Assembly: GCF_019097595.1 (NCBI RefSeq)
Contig: NC_080726.1
Coordinates: forward strand, 16,405,705 to 16,469,704
Origin: Hemibagrus wyckioides
Lineage: Eukaryota; Chordata; Actinopteri; Siluriformes; Bagridae
Length of the DNA: 64,000 bases
Direction: 5' to 3'
The notes beneath the pieces were generated by a model. That model searched no databases, was not told the origin of the DNA, and was given only the letters and a program-made list of their open reading frames with translations. Each line of letters starts with the position of its first letter. Positions within the stretch are counted from its first letter, which is position 1. The position numbers and the translations under genes were made by a program. Positions 11,301-23,828 of this stretch are shown here, piece by piece.

Positions 11301-14300
11301 AAAATCATGCTATGGTGCTACAGGGTGCCATTTATGCTTGGAAGCACAGGGGGGAGATTTGTGAGAATAGTGTTAATTTTGGTATCTTAAGATTGTAATG
11401 TACCATTAATTGATATTCCCTTTCATGCCAAGTCACATTAAATCTGGAGCCCCTCTGAGGAACTCTAGATTTAAAGCAGGAATACAGCCTTTGAGGGGCC
11501 AGAATCAGGGTGCCACAGATTCACATATTCATTCATTTGTAGGAGCGTAGCCAATATACTGGCAGAAAGGAAACCCATGCAAGAAGAGGCGAAACATGAT
11601 AGTTATTTTAAGGTAGATATTTTAATTCAAATTAAATAGATGTATATGCTACAAATTATTCTACTCATTCCATACCTCCTAAAATAGCAACATCATCCAA
11701 CGCTTTAAGTAGTTGTCCTCGAATTTCCTTCTCTCCAGCCAGACTGAAAGTGTAGGCCAACAATGCAGTGGTGTAGGTGTTTGTCAGGTTACCAGTTGAA
11801 GATTTGAGACAGAATAACCCTTTATTCACCACAGGATCCTACAATTACAGCATAAATAATGATAAATAAAAAATGCAATAGTTAGAAAGTTTCAGTTTGA
11901 GTTTTATTATGACTTTTGCAGACCCTCCCTACTGATTTATGTCACCTGAAAGCAAAATGTAAAACTGTATCATGCTCTTACTTGCACTGTAATGCCCAAT
12001 TCAAGGAATGCTGCAGTGATGTAGGCAGTAATGGTCACTTCGTCATTTACACCACCCTGTAATAAATGAAAATGTTGTGCACATAAAGCAGAAATTTAGT
12101 ATACAGAAATGTGTTCTCCAGTATGGAGAGCCTTAGAACCAGACATACCTTTATTCTATTATCAAACAGAAGTCCCTGTTGTTTAAAACAGCCATTTGAT
12201 CTCTGCATACCTATGAGCCATTGCTTTGTTCTGTTAATGCTTTCTGGATCAATGAAGATGTAATGTTGTGCTTTGCCAAAAGTCTTTAAGACAAAAGCAG
12301 TTAACCTGGTGATGGACATTTATTTTTGTCTGTAATTAAAATATATTTTTTTCCCCAACAGTTTCCAAAATAAATTCACAATAGCTGAAACAAATGTTAC
12401 ATATTTAATAGCTATCATTACAACTACCTGAAAAGTTCTTACCATGTGTTCTCCTCTCCCCAACCAAATGTGCTATATGCACCATTAAAATGCTTATAGT
12501 TTAGCTGCTTCTGGTATCCTGTGTAAAAATAAATAATTGATTCTTATCACTTCAGAAAGAATATAATCATGATAGCTAGTATTGACATGTACAGATTATA
12601 AACAGAAATATACCTACCACTCTTAAGGAAACTTGTAGCCTTGTCACAGATATCTGTGGTGAGCTGCTGAGTGTTCTCTAAATACCAAAGAATGTAGATA
12701 TTGGAGGCCAGGAGAGCAATGTTTTGTTCTCCAGAGCTATGTGGCATCATTAGAAGTCCATTCAGATTGTTTAATGCATGGCCAATTATGTCCCCTACAA
12801 AAAGGGAACAACAATATTCAACAATATCCCTTGTATATTCATTGTACCTTAGCAAAAATACAATACATTAACAGACAAAAAATGATAGAATTTGTAAACA
12901 ATTCACTGTTGTCTTATATATATATATATATATATATCATTTCTCATTTAAAGTTCTCATTTCTAATGTTCTGGATTGCCAGGGCTGGATTCTTAGAGGA
13001 TCTTAGTATAGCTGTCTCTCATATTGTGAAAGACCCTGTTCTCCCTGTGCCCTCAACTTATTTTCTGAACGTCATTAAAGTGCTCACTCTTCAAAGAGTG
13101 GCTGTGGCTGACAGCTTGCCATTCTGGAGAGCCTTCAGGAGAGCTGTGTTATGCAGGAGAGGTCAAGAGCAGCAGTGAATGCTCTGCAGGCTGGTGTTAA
13201 GGCTGCCTTACTTAAACTAAAGCTGGATCTTCAAGTTATTTGATGTTACTTTAGTAAGACTTGTCTTTTAAATGATTTGATCGGTTCCATGATTTGCCCA
13301 AAAATGTAAACTGATCACACAGCCTAATACTACCATTTCACATTCTGAACCAATGCATAGCAGTGAACAACACCAAGTCATTCACTTTTGTGTCTTGTTG
13401 GAAAAGAGTTATTTACTTACCAAACACTTCTAGTCATCAAAATTACACGCTAATATTATAGAAACTATTAGTGTGTTTAATCAGTATATAAACCATTTAC
13501 ACACTTAATAATTATGGATTCTGTTGTGAGCAGATATATGGGAAAGATCAAATTTGACACCGTGGAATACATATCACTATTCAGTCCCACTTGAAGCACA
13601 TTTGACAGCAGCTGTCCTAGAGCCAGCTAATCAGCTAATAATGGCTTTTTCAGGCAATAAAGAGTCTGGAGCTGAAAATGGCAGTTGAAATCCCAGGTCA
13701 TATTATCAGCCTTGGTTTGGTCAATGAGATATACAGCTCAAAGCATCCAAACATTCTAATCTCAGTTCCAGACTAAACCATTTCAGCTGAGCGATCATGT
13801 CATCCATAAAGTGCATGGACATGGTATTTCCTAAAATCTTAAATCTTGTTTCACTGTCTTTGGGACATTGCCCTTCATGCTCTCTCTCCAAAAGCATTAT
13901 TACATTTCACTTGCCAGCATAATTGATGTTGCATCATGGAGCTATCTGACAGTCGAAGACCCCATGGTGCATGTCCTTCCATGCTCTTGTCATAAGGCCC
14001 ACTGGGCTGCTCTCAGAACTCATTATTCTTCAATGCCATTTCCCCATTGCTGGGTGAGACAAATGAACTTGTATCTGTACACCCTAGGTGGTGGCTCAGT
14101 GAGGAACACCATAAAAAGCATTGTGAGGAGATGTAGGAAGGGCAAAGCACTCCACTTTTGCTTCCATGGAAAATGACACCATCCATGCCAACAGCCAGGG
14201 CCTGCCATTTTCTCCTGTGTATGAAATAGCATGCTGCTGCCAAGGTTAGAGCAGCCCAAGCCAGACACCAGCCTCACTTTGTTCCTAAAATACTAAGAAC

Positions 14301-17300
14301 TTATCTCACTGGACCACCCTCTGTGTGTAGCAAGCAAGAAGTGTGTTTATCTAGATTTGATTATGCAGTGCTGAGGACTATAAGATGTGTCCTCCTCTGT
14401 CACATAAAAATCACACCTGCAAGCCAATCTTAGCTGGAGTAATATTGTTTCTGGTGGGACAGCACAAAGGGGCATTACGCTATTAGAGAACTGGGTTTAC
14501 TGCTATAACCTAAAGTTTCATTTTATATAATATTTTTAAAACATGAAAGGGGTTGCTCTAACATAGGCCTATTTTAATATTATGAAGGTTGTGTTTAATC
14601 CATTTAGAATTTTATAAAGAATTATATCTCTTTGGTTTTCTCACTGTTGATAAATTATGAGGGGGCAGCATGGTGGCTTAGTGGTTATCACTGTTGCCTC
14701 ACAGAAAGAAGGTCCTGGTTTTGAATCCCGGGCCTTTCTGGGTGGAGTTTGCATATTTTCCCCATGCCTGTGTGGGTTTATTCCGGGTTCTCTGGTTTCC
14801 TCTCACAGTCCAAAAACATGTACATTAGGTGGATTGGTAATTCTAAATTGCCCGTGAGTGTGTGTGGTTGTGGTGGCTGGTGATCAATGTATGCTGGGAT
14901 ATACTCCAGCAGACCCCTTTGACCCTAATTAGGAATAAAGCAGGTATAGACAATGGATAATAAATTATGATTATAAATAATAAACAATTGGTACAAATTA
15001 TAAATGATTGTTAAAAATGCGATTAAATTAAAATTACTTACATTTTTAACTATTTTTTAATTGAATTAAATATTCTTATTCTATTCTTAAATATAATATA
15101 TGGCATCAATTGTGGACACTATACCCATATGTGATTATTAAACATACTATTCCAGATTTATTCCTGCTTATTCTTGCGGTTATAACATCTTCCACTCTTC
15201 TGGGAAGGCTGTCCAATTCACTGGTGCTCATTCAACCTCACCAAGCACTGAAGAGGTTGGGCATTGAAGTAGAGTAAGAAGGCCTGGCATGCAGTCTGTG
15301 CGTTCCAGTTCAACCCAATGATGTTCAGAGTGTTTGAGGTAAAAATATATGGGTGGAAATTTTTAATAATCATGTTCAAGGTTAGTATAGTTAGTATGTA
15401 TGTATGTATGTATGTATGTATGTATGTATTTATGTATGTATGTGTGTGTTTGTATGTATGTATGTATGTATGCATGTATGTAAAATATGCTGTTCAGTAC
15501 TGTTTGCATGCTTGTTTGAGCAGTGGTATTTATTCTTTTGTTGACTTTCACCACTGCTGTATCATTTTATATAATTTTCTATTATACTTGTTGCCAACAG
15601 AACAGTTTACACCTCAAATTTATGGCATATGAGAAATGTACTTTATTTCACTCTAATGTTTTCTGTCTTACCAAGCACTGAAACAGAAGCTCGTGCTGAT
15701 CCCTCTATTAAATCCTCAGGAAGAGTCAGCTCAAATTCCTCGGAAACACTGTTGCCTGTAGTGAAAATATGTTTACTAATGATCTTTACTGAGTGTTACA
15801 GTACTGTGGGCACCAGTTTATGTGTAAGTCTAACCTCGTGGGCATATTAACCAGCTTTGGCTCTTTGACTTTTTAGTCCCTTCAGCCTACATAGAGGAAA
15901 TTTGTTATTAGATCATAGAAATAATTTGCCTAAACATAAATTTTCAAACTTTTAGACCAACCTGTACAATAAGGCTTCGTGTAACTGTGTCAATACGGCC
16001 TCTCTCTGGAACATTCACAATCTCATTATCACACACAGTCTGGGATTGTTCTGCCTCTGCACTCACTGTCACATTCAAGACTCCTGGAACATAATAACAA
16101 GCTCAACAAGTCTCCACAATGTAATGCAATAGATATACAAGGGTCTGTCTCAAGCTGAAGTGGTTTGAAGTCTCACCAAGCACAGAGGAAATCAGAGTCC
16201 ATTTGAAGGTCTTTCTTTCATATGCACACAGGCAGGATGAATACTCGCCATCAGAAGATGGTTCCAGTTTGTAATCTGAGGAAGGGGCTGGAGTCACTTT
16301 AATCTATCAAAGAAGCACAGGTGATTACTTTACTGTGCATCTCAAATGTTACAATTCTTGTAAAGATATAATCTCAGCCTTACAGTACCATAATGCATTT
16401 GGAAAGATAACTGAAGACAGTGGCCTTCAGCTCAAAAACCTCTCCCCGGATAATGGAGTAGGGCAGTGAGAGCTCAAGGAAGAAGGACTGAAACACAGTG
16501 AGCTGAACAGGAGGAGCCAGACCCAGACCCTTAGAGGACACACAGAAAGCATCGGTCTCCCAAGTGGTGATAGTGTCAGGAACAGTGACAGGAAGCTGTA
16601 CTGACCCAGAGTCCCTGTGGAGAATTACATTATTATTTTTTATGTTTAAAAGTGATAAACATTAAATAAAAATAAATAAATAAAAATAAAATACCAATCC
16701 CTAACCCCACTTCAACAAGCTTCCATATCCAAGTTTCTGGGAATTCTTTGCGAATTTGCAGTTCTGGGAATTCTTTGTGAATTTCCGGTTCTGGGAATAA
16801 TAGTTTGTGTTCTGACAGTACAAGTTTAAAGCCAAGTGACACACCTGGAAAAAATAAACAAAAGCAAAACTTATTAATTTATACAATAGTTGTTATGTCG
16901 GTTAGGACTATATATTTATGCTTATCAAGATGCTCTTAAAGGTACCCACTACCATTACCACCTACTCTACTATTTATTGAACAATAATATATGAATAAAT
17001 GGATGGATGTACCATATTGATGATAATGCATGCCTCTGTACACCAAACAACGAGGTCGTCTAACAGCCAAATTTGTTGCCATCTTCAGCCCCACTTTCTG
17101 TCAGGTGATAATTATTCATAGTCATCAGTGCAGCAAATCAATTAACAGTCAACCATGTAACCAAGTACTTTCAAATGAAAAAAAAATCACTTTAAACTGA
17201 ATAAATAGTATTAAATACATTATTTTCATCGTTTTTTTTTAGATTCACATTCACAAACAGATTCACATTCACAAACACAAGCAATATTTCCCAGCCAGCC

Positions 17301-18603
17301 AGTCAGTTACCTTTAATATATTGTAAGCATGGTCATCCTGTTCATCCCGCCGGGGTCTAACATGCAAGCATGTCAGCTCATCTTCAACTCTATAGGGATA
17401 ATCTGATTCTGATTTCACTTGCAACAAATTAAATATCTATGGGTGATACAACAAATTACATTTATTTAATATTTTTTATATTTTAATTATTAATGTTTCT
17501 GATATTAATGTTTGCATAACATTCACATATGAATATATGTTTCCATAAAAATGACACATAGTTATAAGGCCAAAGCCTTCACAGAGGGGGAGCCCCTCTG
17601 CATTCCTCACCTAATGAAATAACTCTCCATGTCTTCCGTCAACTAGCAGTAGGAAAGTGCTAATAACTAAAAATTAGGCATTACTACACTATATTTCCCA
17701 AAGTTTTGAGACACCCCTCCAAATAATTGAATTCAGGTGTTGTTTTTCAGGGGTTGGGCTTGGCCCCTTAGTTCCAGTGGAAGGAACTCTTAATTCTTCA
17801 GCATACCAAGACAATTTCATTATCTCAACTTTGTGGGAACAGTTTGGGGATGACCCCTTCCTGTTCCAAAATGACTGTGCACCAGTGCACAAAGCAAGGT
17901 CCATAAAGACATGGATGAGCGAGTTTGTTGCGAGTCAGGTTGACCTCAACCTGATCGAATACCTTTGGTAAATTCATGTGTATGTAAAGGCAGACATCCC
18001 AGTTTTGGCCTGGCTCACAGTCTCTACTCTAAATCATCCTAAAGGTGTTCTATTTGGTTGAGGTCAGGCCATTCAAGTTCCTCCACAGCAAAATCACTCA
18101 TTCATGTCTTTATGGACCTTGCTTTGAGCACTGGTGCACAGTCACATTGAAACAGGAAGGGGCCATACCCAAACTGTTCGCACAAAGTTGGGAGCTTGAA
18201 ATTGTCAAAATTTTTTTGAAGAGTTTCTTTCACTGGAACTAAGGGGCCAAGCCCAACCCCAGAAAACCAACACATGAATTTAATGATTTGGAGGGGTGTC
18301 CCAAAACTTTTGGCAATATAGTGTATCATAATAAAGCACATTTTTATCATATGGGCAACAACTTAAATTCCATTCCATTGTCTGCCATTCAGAGTTATTT
18401 GAGTAACCTTTTGCCTTATCTTGCATTATCTCTAGATGCTATTTACCAAAATACTAAAATTCAAACAAATGGCATAGGAGAGGTTTAAAGAGGAATGCTG
18501 TTAAGAACATTCAAAATGGTTGACAATCATATTTTGGATTATTATGCATCAAACTCAAAATCAAGATTAAACTGAGACTGGACTAGAGTTAAACAAGCTA
18601 TAG

Positions 18604-18642
<39 letters not shown>

Positions 18643-21600
18643 CTAATAGTATTTTAACCTGCATTAAGTACAATGCTCTCTAAAATGCAAATTAAACCAT
18701 TGTGTCTTAAAAAAAATTAAAAAAGCACTTGTGGTGAATATTCAGTAACTTAATATTTAGTATCTTAATTTCACCTTGTCACTGTTTAGCTGTTTGTTGG
18801 ACTCTAAGATGTACACACTATGATCTACTGCACTGAGGCCACACAGGGAACCAGGAAGAGCTGAGAGCTCGAGAGTGTTCTTCTCACCTGGAACTGCCTT
18901 GGAGGGAGAGAACTGTAGCGAAACCTGGAGTTCATGATGAAAACAAGTTTAGACAGTTTTTTTTTTCATGTCAAACAAGAAAGCAAACTGATTAATTCAA
19001 TAAACATAAATTATTAATAAAGATGCTAATATTACCTTATTTATGAAACAGTTCTCCACATGGAATTCCCTGCTAGCAGCGATGATGTTCTCACTGGGCA
19101 GAACAGAGTACACAACAACCTGCATTAAAGGAGACAGCTCAGCATCAACAGATAGTTTGACTGTGATTTTTCCTCTTCTGAGATCTGCAGACTCTTGAAG
19201 TTCAACTGACTCATGTCCATGATGAACTATGGCTCCTTTAGACAAGACCTGAACGAGAGACACAAAATATATTATAATCACTATGCAGTGAAATACATTT
19301 AGAGTAGCTGGAATGAATGTAAGGTACGGGTGACTTGTATTTCCTAGTAACACACAGTTACTACATGTACTTACCATGTATATAAGATCAATACTGTAAC
19401 TTTCAGTAGTTTCCCCAACAATATAGTAGTTAATGTTTATGGGAATTTCAGCACCACATTTAAATGGTTCCTCTGAGTGCTCTATTGAGAGATCACTGAA
19501 CACTGGACTGTAAGGTGTAGCAGGTTGGAACAGCTGTATACGTACAGCAGCATTTAAAAAGAATGGTGTTTTGTTTGCATGAAATGTGTTCTTTGGATAG
19601 ACACTTGCCTAGACACCAGTGATATGGGAATAATAATAACAGAAAATTATATTATAGAATAAATGATTTTATGGAAGAAAATATTCATTTTTTATTGTTG
19701 TTTTTTGCTTGAGTCATTGTATCATACCCATAATGTTATCTCTGTTTTAGGATGTTCAGGTGAAGGGACTGAGAAGTTTGCCAAGCCATTACTATCTGTA
19801 GTAAGATTGAGTAGAAGTGTTTGAGACCACCGTTCAAGTTCTGAAAGATACACTTTCTTGTTGGGAATTGGTGTTCCACTGTAGGTAGTAACTTTAATCT
19901 GTTGAACAGGGAACTGCTGTCAAGGTACTTTTAAACATAAATCCAAAATGGTAAAAAATACCAAAAAGGAAAAACAATTTTTTAAAGTGATATTTTTTTT
20001 AAAAAAATACCTGTTTAAAATACATACCTTTCCTTCTATAACTTTTTCCCGCTCAAAGTTTTTTGGTGAATCGAGGATTTCCACTTTACCAATTTGGAAA
20101 GAAAATCTTATCTTATCAGATTTCACCACAGAAATACCTAAGCAAATAGAAACAAAACACAGTATGTTATTATTAAATACAAACAAAAATTATGTTAAAT
20201 AATAGACTTAAAGTATAACATAAGGGATCAGTCTCACTAGATCTGGCTCCTTTCTAATCTATGTTTTTTGGGATCTGTTACTGACTCACCTGTTCCTTCC
20301 TCTGTGAGTGTAACAGTAGCAACAAGAATATTCTCAGACTTCTTTTCAAAGTCAGTATTAATGAAGTTTGACATATTGAAAATAAGAAATGCACAGCCAG
20401 TCTGACTCATCTATGGGAACACCCAAAAACAAATGTTGTGAATTTTCATTAGAGAGAGAGAGAGAAATGAGTGTCTTTAAAGTGTGTTGAATACACACTT
20501 TCACCGTTTCCCTCTGACACGTGACCATAATATAGCTCCGCCATACTTTGCGACACACTTTAACCACAGCTTGACCAGGTACTGGCTGTCCATAAATGTA
20601 CCTTCATACAATAGAGTTACAAAAATACATACATAAATTCAAGCTAGATATCATACACACATTTGCTAGACATTCAGTGAAACTGAAATACAAAAAGTTT
20701 TTTTTTTTTCATTTTTGAGAATAAACTTAAAACATACTTTCCACATATTTCTAGCTTCACTTCCTCCTCACCCACACTGTGTTCTTGTGGTGCTTTTAAT
20801 GTAACCTCGAACTTGGGTAAAACTAAATCAGATACAGTTTATTATTACAAATACTAAAAATATTCTTACATTTCTATAAGCAAAAAAAAAAACATTCTTT
20901 GTTATTAGTAATGTCACTTACCATACTTTTCCACTTTAAATTGGTGTATGATCAACCTGTCTCCAATCTCAGCAGTTAACTTATATTGTCCCTGTGGAGC
21001 TTCAGCATTGAGCTCATGAGAAAGCTGCAGTATTAGACCTGCTGAGGACACATTTGTCCACTGACCAATCCTATTCCCATAATTATCCTGTTTGGTTCCA
21101 CAAAACATATCTTCAGTTAGTTCAGTGTTGTGAAGATGTTGAAGAATCATTGTGTTACAGATATTACAAATGAACAAGGGTGTCAAAAAATGTAATTGTG
21201 TGTTTTTGTGTTTGGTTCCACTTTACCTGAAGGCTCACTGTGCTGTACTGTAGAGTATAAGATGAAAATCAAACTTTATAATTTCCATTATATAATTATT
21301 GAGACACCATAAAATTATCCAGGACATTATCAAAAACAAGTATGCTTTATTCAGTGGAATTTGTGCAATATATACACATAGATGGAAGAAACATTGGTGT
21401 AAATATAAATGACAATCAAGCAGCCTATTTTACTTTTACATAGGTGTGTTTTATATATTATTATAAATCTCGCCTCCTACCGTTTGTTTAAATGGGATTA
21501 ATTTATAATCCGTAGAGACAATTCTGAAATTCACTGTGGAAACACAATAATTGTGAAACGATTCGGTTGCACCTTCAGTAACAATTAAACTTTCAATAGT

Positions 21601-22897
21601 TGAAAACTAAAAATAGGGGTTATTGCAGTAATGAGTCACCTGTTTGGCCTGGATTGTAGATGGGTTTATCAGTCTGGATAAAAGTCAATGTGTTGTAGGA
21701 TTTAAACATCACTTTCCTTTCCTCTGTCATCTTAAAACTTTCCCCTTTGACTTCTACTTTGATCTTCTGCACTGATTTACCCTCAACCTGTGGGGCCTGT
21801 GAAGATTCCACTGAAGTATTCCATGTTGAACAACACTAACTAAAATCATTGTTAACTTAATAAATAATAATTAAATAAAACATAAATTAACTAGGTAAAT
21901 AAACTTATACTACACTTCCTAACTGAATAAACAAATAAACAAGCAAACAAACAAACAAATACAACATTCCTTGGAATTCTGACCTCAAAATGAAAGCACT
22001 GGTGAAGGTCCTTTTCCACTGTCTTTCGTAAAAGAGTCCTGCTCTGGTTGTTGTGAACAAGATAAATCTTCATTTGCAGAGTCTCATTAGACTTTAAAAG
22101 ACTCACACAAAATTTGGCATCAGAGCCAGCCCCTATTACTGCAGGAAATGTCACCATGATATAGCTAAAGACAAAAATGCAGGTTTAAGGTTTGATAATA
22201 TTCAACTGAATAATATGCAATCAATGAAAAATGGAGAAAAGACTGAAGCAAACTGTTGTAGCCAGATCACAGCAACTGTTTAAGTAATCAATTAGCTAAA
22301 CAGAACAGAGCTAAAAAATCAATACTATTGCAAAAGTTTATACAGAGAGACTTAACTTACACTGACCTGCGCATATCTGCAAATTAAGTCATGCAAATAA
22401 CTGCCATTGCTATACAGGATCTGTGTAAGATGTTTGCAACATTGGCTAATTCTGAATTTAATGAATCCAGACTAATTGCTTTTTAGTGGACAAAATGGTA
22501 TCAGTTAGCATGATTATCTAAAACAACTGGCAAATACATTTTGCCAATTAAAATGGGCAAATTAAGTGCCCATGTGCAATGCGTTTGTGTGTAAGTTCAT
22601 AATCTACAATTTCTTTACTTAACACCATCTTTACCTCACACTATTTAACTGAGGGACATTCAAAAGAAGAAAAAAATGCTCTGATAGTATTATAATAGTA
22701 TTCTTGCAGAGTTAGGTATTCTAAGTCTTTAGAATTTAAAAGCTGTATTGTCTCATTTAGTCTGTTAGAGCTCTAACTGTGGTGATGGTGGGAATTATAA
22801 AGAAAAATGTGTTCAATATATATGTTGTTTTTAACCCAACTGTATGAATGAATTAAAGTTCTGGAAATGTTTTTACTTATTTCATTAATATTTACTT

Positions 22898-22928
<31 letters not shown>

Positions 22929-23789
22929 TTCCAGTGGGCTAATACAGACAATGGCAACCTTTACAATAATGTGAGTACAGTATTATTACCAGGAAATTCA
23001 GCCATCATTCTTTGGAACAGAAATCTCTAATTTTATATGTCTTACATTTTCCCCATTTTTAACAGCAACTATATATAATATAACATGGGGAGTTAGTCCT
23101 TTATATGTTAAAAGAATTACCCACTAACCATTTATGAATCAAGAAAAGTCTGTGCATATTATTTTAATATAATCAGTCCATTTACTCCAAATTAAAAATA
23201 ATTCTACTGAAAATGTTTTTATAGGTAGTGAAATTAATCTACATACTGTCATAATAGAAGTTAAATTTCCTTAAATTCACTGGTTGCATTTTGCTGGAGT
23301 ACTGTAACTTCTTATGACTTACTGATCCATCCCAGCTGTACTGTTTCTTATCTCAATTTCTGGTGCTATTTCATAATTCCTTTTTGCTACTTTTTCTAGT
23401 TATTTGCTCTGAATTTCAAATATGATTATCAGAATGTAATAAAAGCTCTTAATAAAGTAATCAAATCACAATACTGCTTGCTGGTGCCACCTGATGTGCC
23501 ATTGATAATTGATGAATTTTAAATGAATTTTTCCCCTTATCTTGTAAAATAGTAATACAAATAAGCAACAAAACAATTGCTTCATTTTTTAAAAATAAAA
23601 ACACATTTTACATATAAATGTTCATACATTCTTACACAGTAACAATCTGCAATTGTTTGACGAATAGTATTAAATTGTTTATTTATAATCACATGAGACT
23701 TACGGTCCCGAGGTTTGTCCATAGACAGAGAGAAAGAGGTAGCTGGCTAACAGAAGCCTTATTCTTATGTGAACCTGACTGACCACCAT
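5374..23789 (-). CDS. a2m-like: Alpha-2-macroglobulin-like protein, thioester-deficient (copy 1; 34 exons)
   Basis: A secreted broad protease inhibitor of the A2M family, about 1,430 aa against 1,474 in human A2M. Exons, 5' to 3' on the minus strand: 23789-23704, 22164-21984, 21796-21640, 21533-21481, 21247-21227, 21087-20922, 20822-20738, 20601-20505 (3' end uncertain), 20410-20290, 20137-20028, 19898-19728, 19608-19375, 19248-19036, 18924-18775, 17436-17311, 17097-17013, 16844-16706, 16614-16389, 16303-16177, 16083-15962, 15886-15835, 15755-15672, 12794-12618, 12518-12443, 12305-12149, 12056-11982, 11838-11676, 10366-10176, 9673-9458, 8451-8327, 7227-7146, 7021-6944, 5598-5493, 5414-5374. 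All have GT/AG ends and compatible phases; the 53-, 21-, 85-, 110-, 177- and 157-nt exons are A2M-diagnostic. A signal peptide ([13 protein letters not shown]) is followed by macroglobulin domains, the bait region (exons 16-17, before FPETWIW), thioester domain and receptor-binding domain. The thioester site is MPHSSGEQN: Cys is replaced by Ser. I saw no stop or frameshift. The protein ends YTSPCM then TAA. Confidence 0.9.
5668..6899 (-). mobile_element. Tc1-like transposon relic in intron 32 of A2M copy 1
   Basis: Bounded by inverted repeats, CAGTTGTGCTCAAAAGTTTG at the left and its inverse CAAACTTTTGAGCACAACTG at the right, each flanked by TA, the Tc1/mariner target. On the minus strand, 6441-5956 codes a shortened transposase with [18 protein letters not shown] (helix-turn-helix), SRPRK, and the DDE-end motif [16 protein letters not shown]; the middle is deleted. 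It lies 43 bp from exon 32 and 68 bp from exon 33 without disturbing the splice sites. Confidence 0.9.
10701..10765 (+). repeat. 20-bp minisatellite in intron 27 of A2M copy 1
   Basis: Three head-to-tail units of CCTGGGGAACAGAAGCAGTG (third degenerate), with weaker CCTGGGA-containing relatives on to about 10835. Confidence 0.8.
10870..11290 (-). repeat. Dispersed-repeat-like block in intron 27
   Basis: A-rich sequence of the kind seen at reversed LTR or leader ends of fish Gypsy elements, with repeated AAGTCA/CAGGTCAGGAACAGGCAA phrases. No coding frame. Family assignment is a guess; the rest of the intron to 11675 shows nothing recognisable. Confidence 0.3.
12618..12794 (-). other. a2m-like: Thioester-site exon of A2M copy 1 (exon 23, Cys to Ser)
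   Basis: A 177-nt exon, the exact length of the corresponding human exon. It reads [10 protein letters not shown], then [10 protein letters not shown], then [17 protein letters not shown]. In active A2M and C3 this site is GCGEQ, where Cys and Gln form the internal thioester that links covalently to trapped proteases. Here the Cys codon is TCT (Ser, 12735-12733) and the preceding Gly is AGC (Ser). Glu and Gln are kept. The flanks are well conserved and the exon is open, so the loss is confined to the reactive centre, as in the thioester-less ovostatins. Confidence 0.9.
12915..12937 (+). repeat. (TA)n microsatellite
   Basis: About eleven TA units in intron 22 of A2M copy 1. Confidence 0.95.
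13540..14640. other. Intron 22 interior, no gene seen
   Basis: Part of the 2.9-kb intron before the thioester exon. Short open frames here (13868-14176 plus and the opposing minus frames) lack recognisable motifs. The segment about 13100-13240 has a counterpart at about 52565-52710 in copy 2, which shows it is ancestral intron. Confidence 0.5.
14657..14965 (+). mobile_element. tRNA-derived SINE (DANA/Mermaid type)
   Basis: It begins GGGGGCAGCATGGTGGCTTAGTGG (A-box region) and has GGTTTTGAATCCC (B box). The conserved body TGGAGTTTGCATATTTTCCCC, GGTTTCCTCTCACAGTCCAAA and the CTAAATTGCCC tail are diagnostic of this teleost SINE. It lies in intron 22 of A2M copy 1, antisense to the gene. Confidence 0.9.
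15160..15340. mobile_element. Degenerate Tc1-derived non-autonomous fragment
   Basis: CCACTCTTCTGGGAAGGCTG, then GGCCTGGCATGCAGTCTG and CGTTCCAGTTCAACCCAATG match the body of a fish Tc1-type non-autonomous repeat. No termini are visible. Confidence 0.5.
15394..15482 (+). repeat. (ATGT)n microsatellite
   Basis: About 22 imperfect tetranucleotide units in intron 22. The Met-Tyr-Val-Cys frames across it are artefacts of the repeat. Confidence 0.95.
16706..17097 (-). other. a2m-like: Bait-region exons of A2M copy 1 (exons 16-17)
   Basis: Exon 16 (17097-17013) and exon 17 (16844-16706) code the stretch that proteases cut to trigger trapping, just before the conserved FPETWIW. It is the most divergent part of the protein. 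Exon 17 contains an in-frame direct repeat: EIHKEFPE is followed by LQIRKEFPE, from a tandem duplication of GAATTCCCAGAA-containing units. The segment is rich in Arg, Lys, Leu and Phe, which fits trypsin-like and chymotrypsin-like cleavage; that is inference. Confidence 0.75.
17687..18323. mobile_element. Foldback Tc1/mariner-type element in intron 14
   Basis: The two ends are long inverted copies of each other. The left arm (17687-17905) starts CACTATATTTCCCAAAGTTT; the right arm, read inward from 18323, starts CACTATATTGCCAAAAGTTT. Both continue through GACACCCCTCCAAAT, GGGTTGGGCTTGGCCCCTTA and AAAGCAAGGTCCATAAAGAC. Both ends are flanked by TA. Arms exceed 200 bp with many mismatches, so the copy is old. 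Remnant transposase codons ([25 protein letters not shown]) remain in the left arm. Confidence 0.85.
18608..18641 (+). repeat. (TA)n microsatellite
   Basis: About 17 TA units in intron 14 of A2M copy 1. Confidence 0.95.
22894..22927 (+). repeat. (TTTA)n microsatellite
   Basis: About eight tetranucleotide units in intron 1 of A2M copy 1. Confidence 0.9.
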
Positions 23790-23828
23790 GATGAAATCTC
23801 CACTGCTAAACTGTAGAGTTCACATGCC

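Noticed and set aside
13868..14277. Overlapping 76-102 aa frames on both strands in intron 22
   Set aside because: No recognisable motif, no splice context, and the interval is intron of A2M copy 1.
14657..14720. Possible tRNA gene
   Set aside because: The A and B boxes belong to a SINE head; no cloverleaf or anticodon stem is evident and the SINE body follows.
15218..15632. Open frames with Tyr-Ile-His-Thr or Met-Tyr-Val-Cys repeats
   Set aside because: They are translations of the ATGT microsatellite in both directions.
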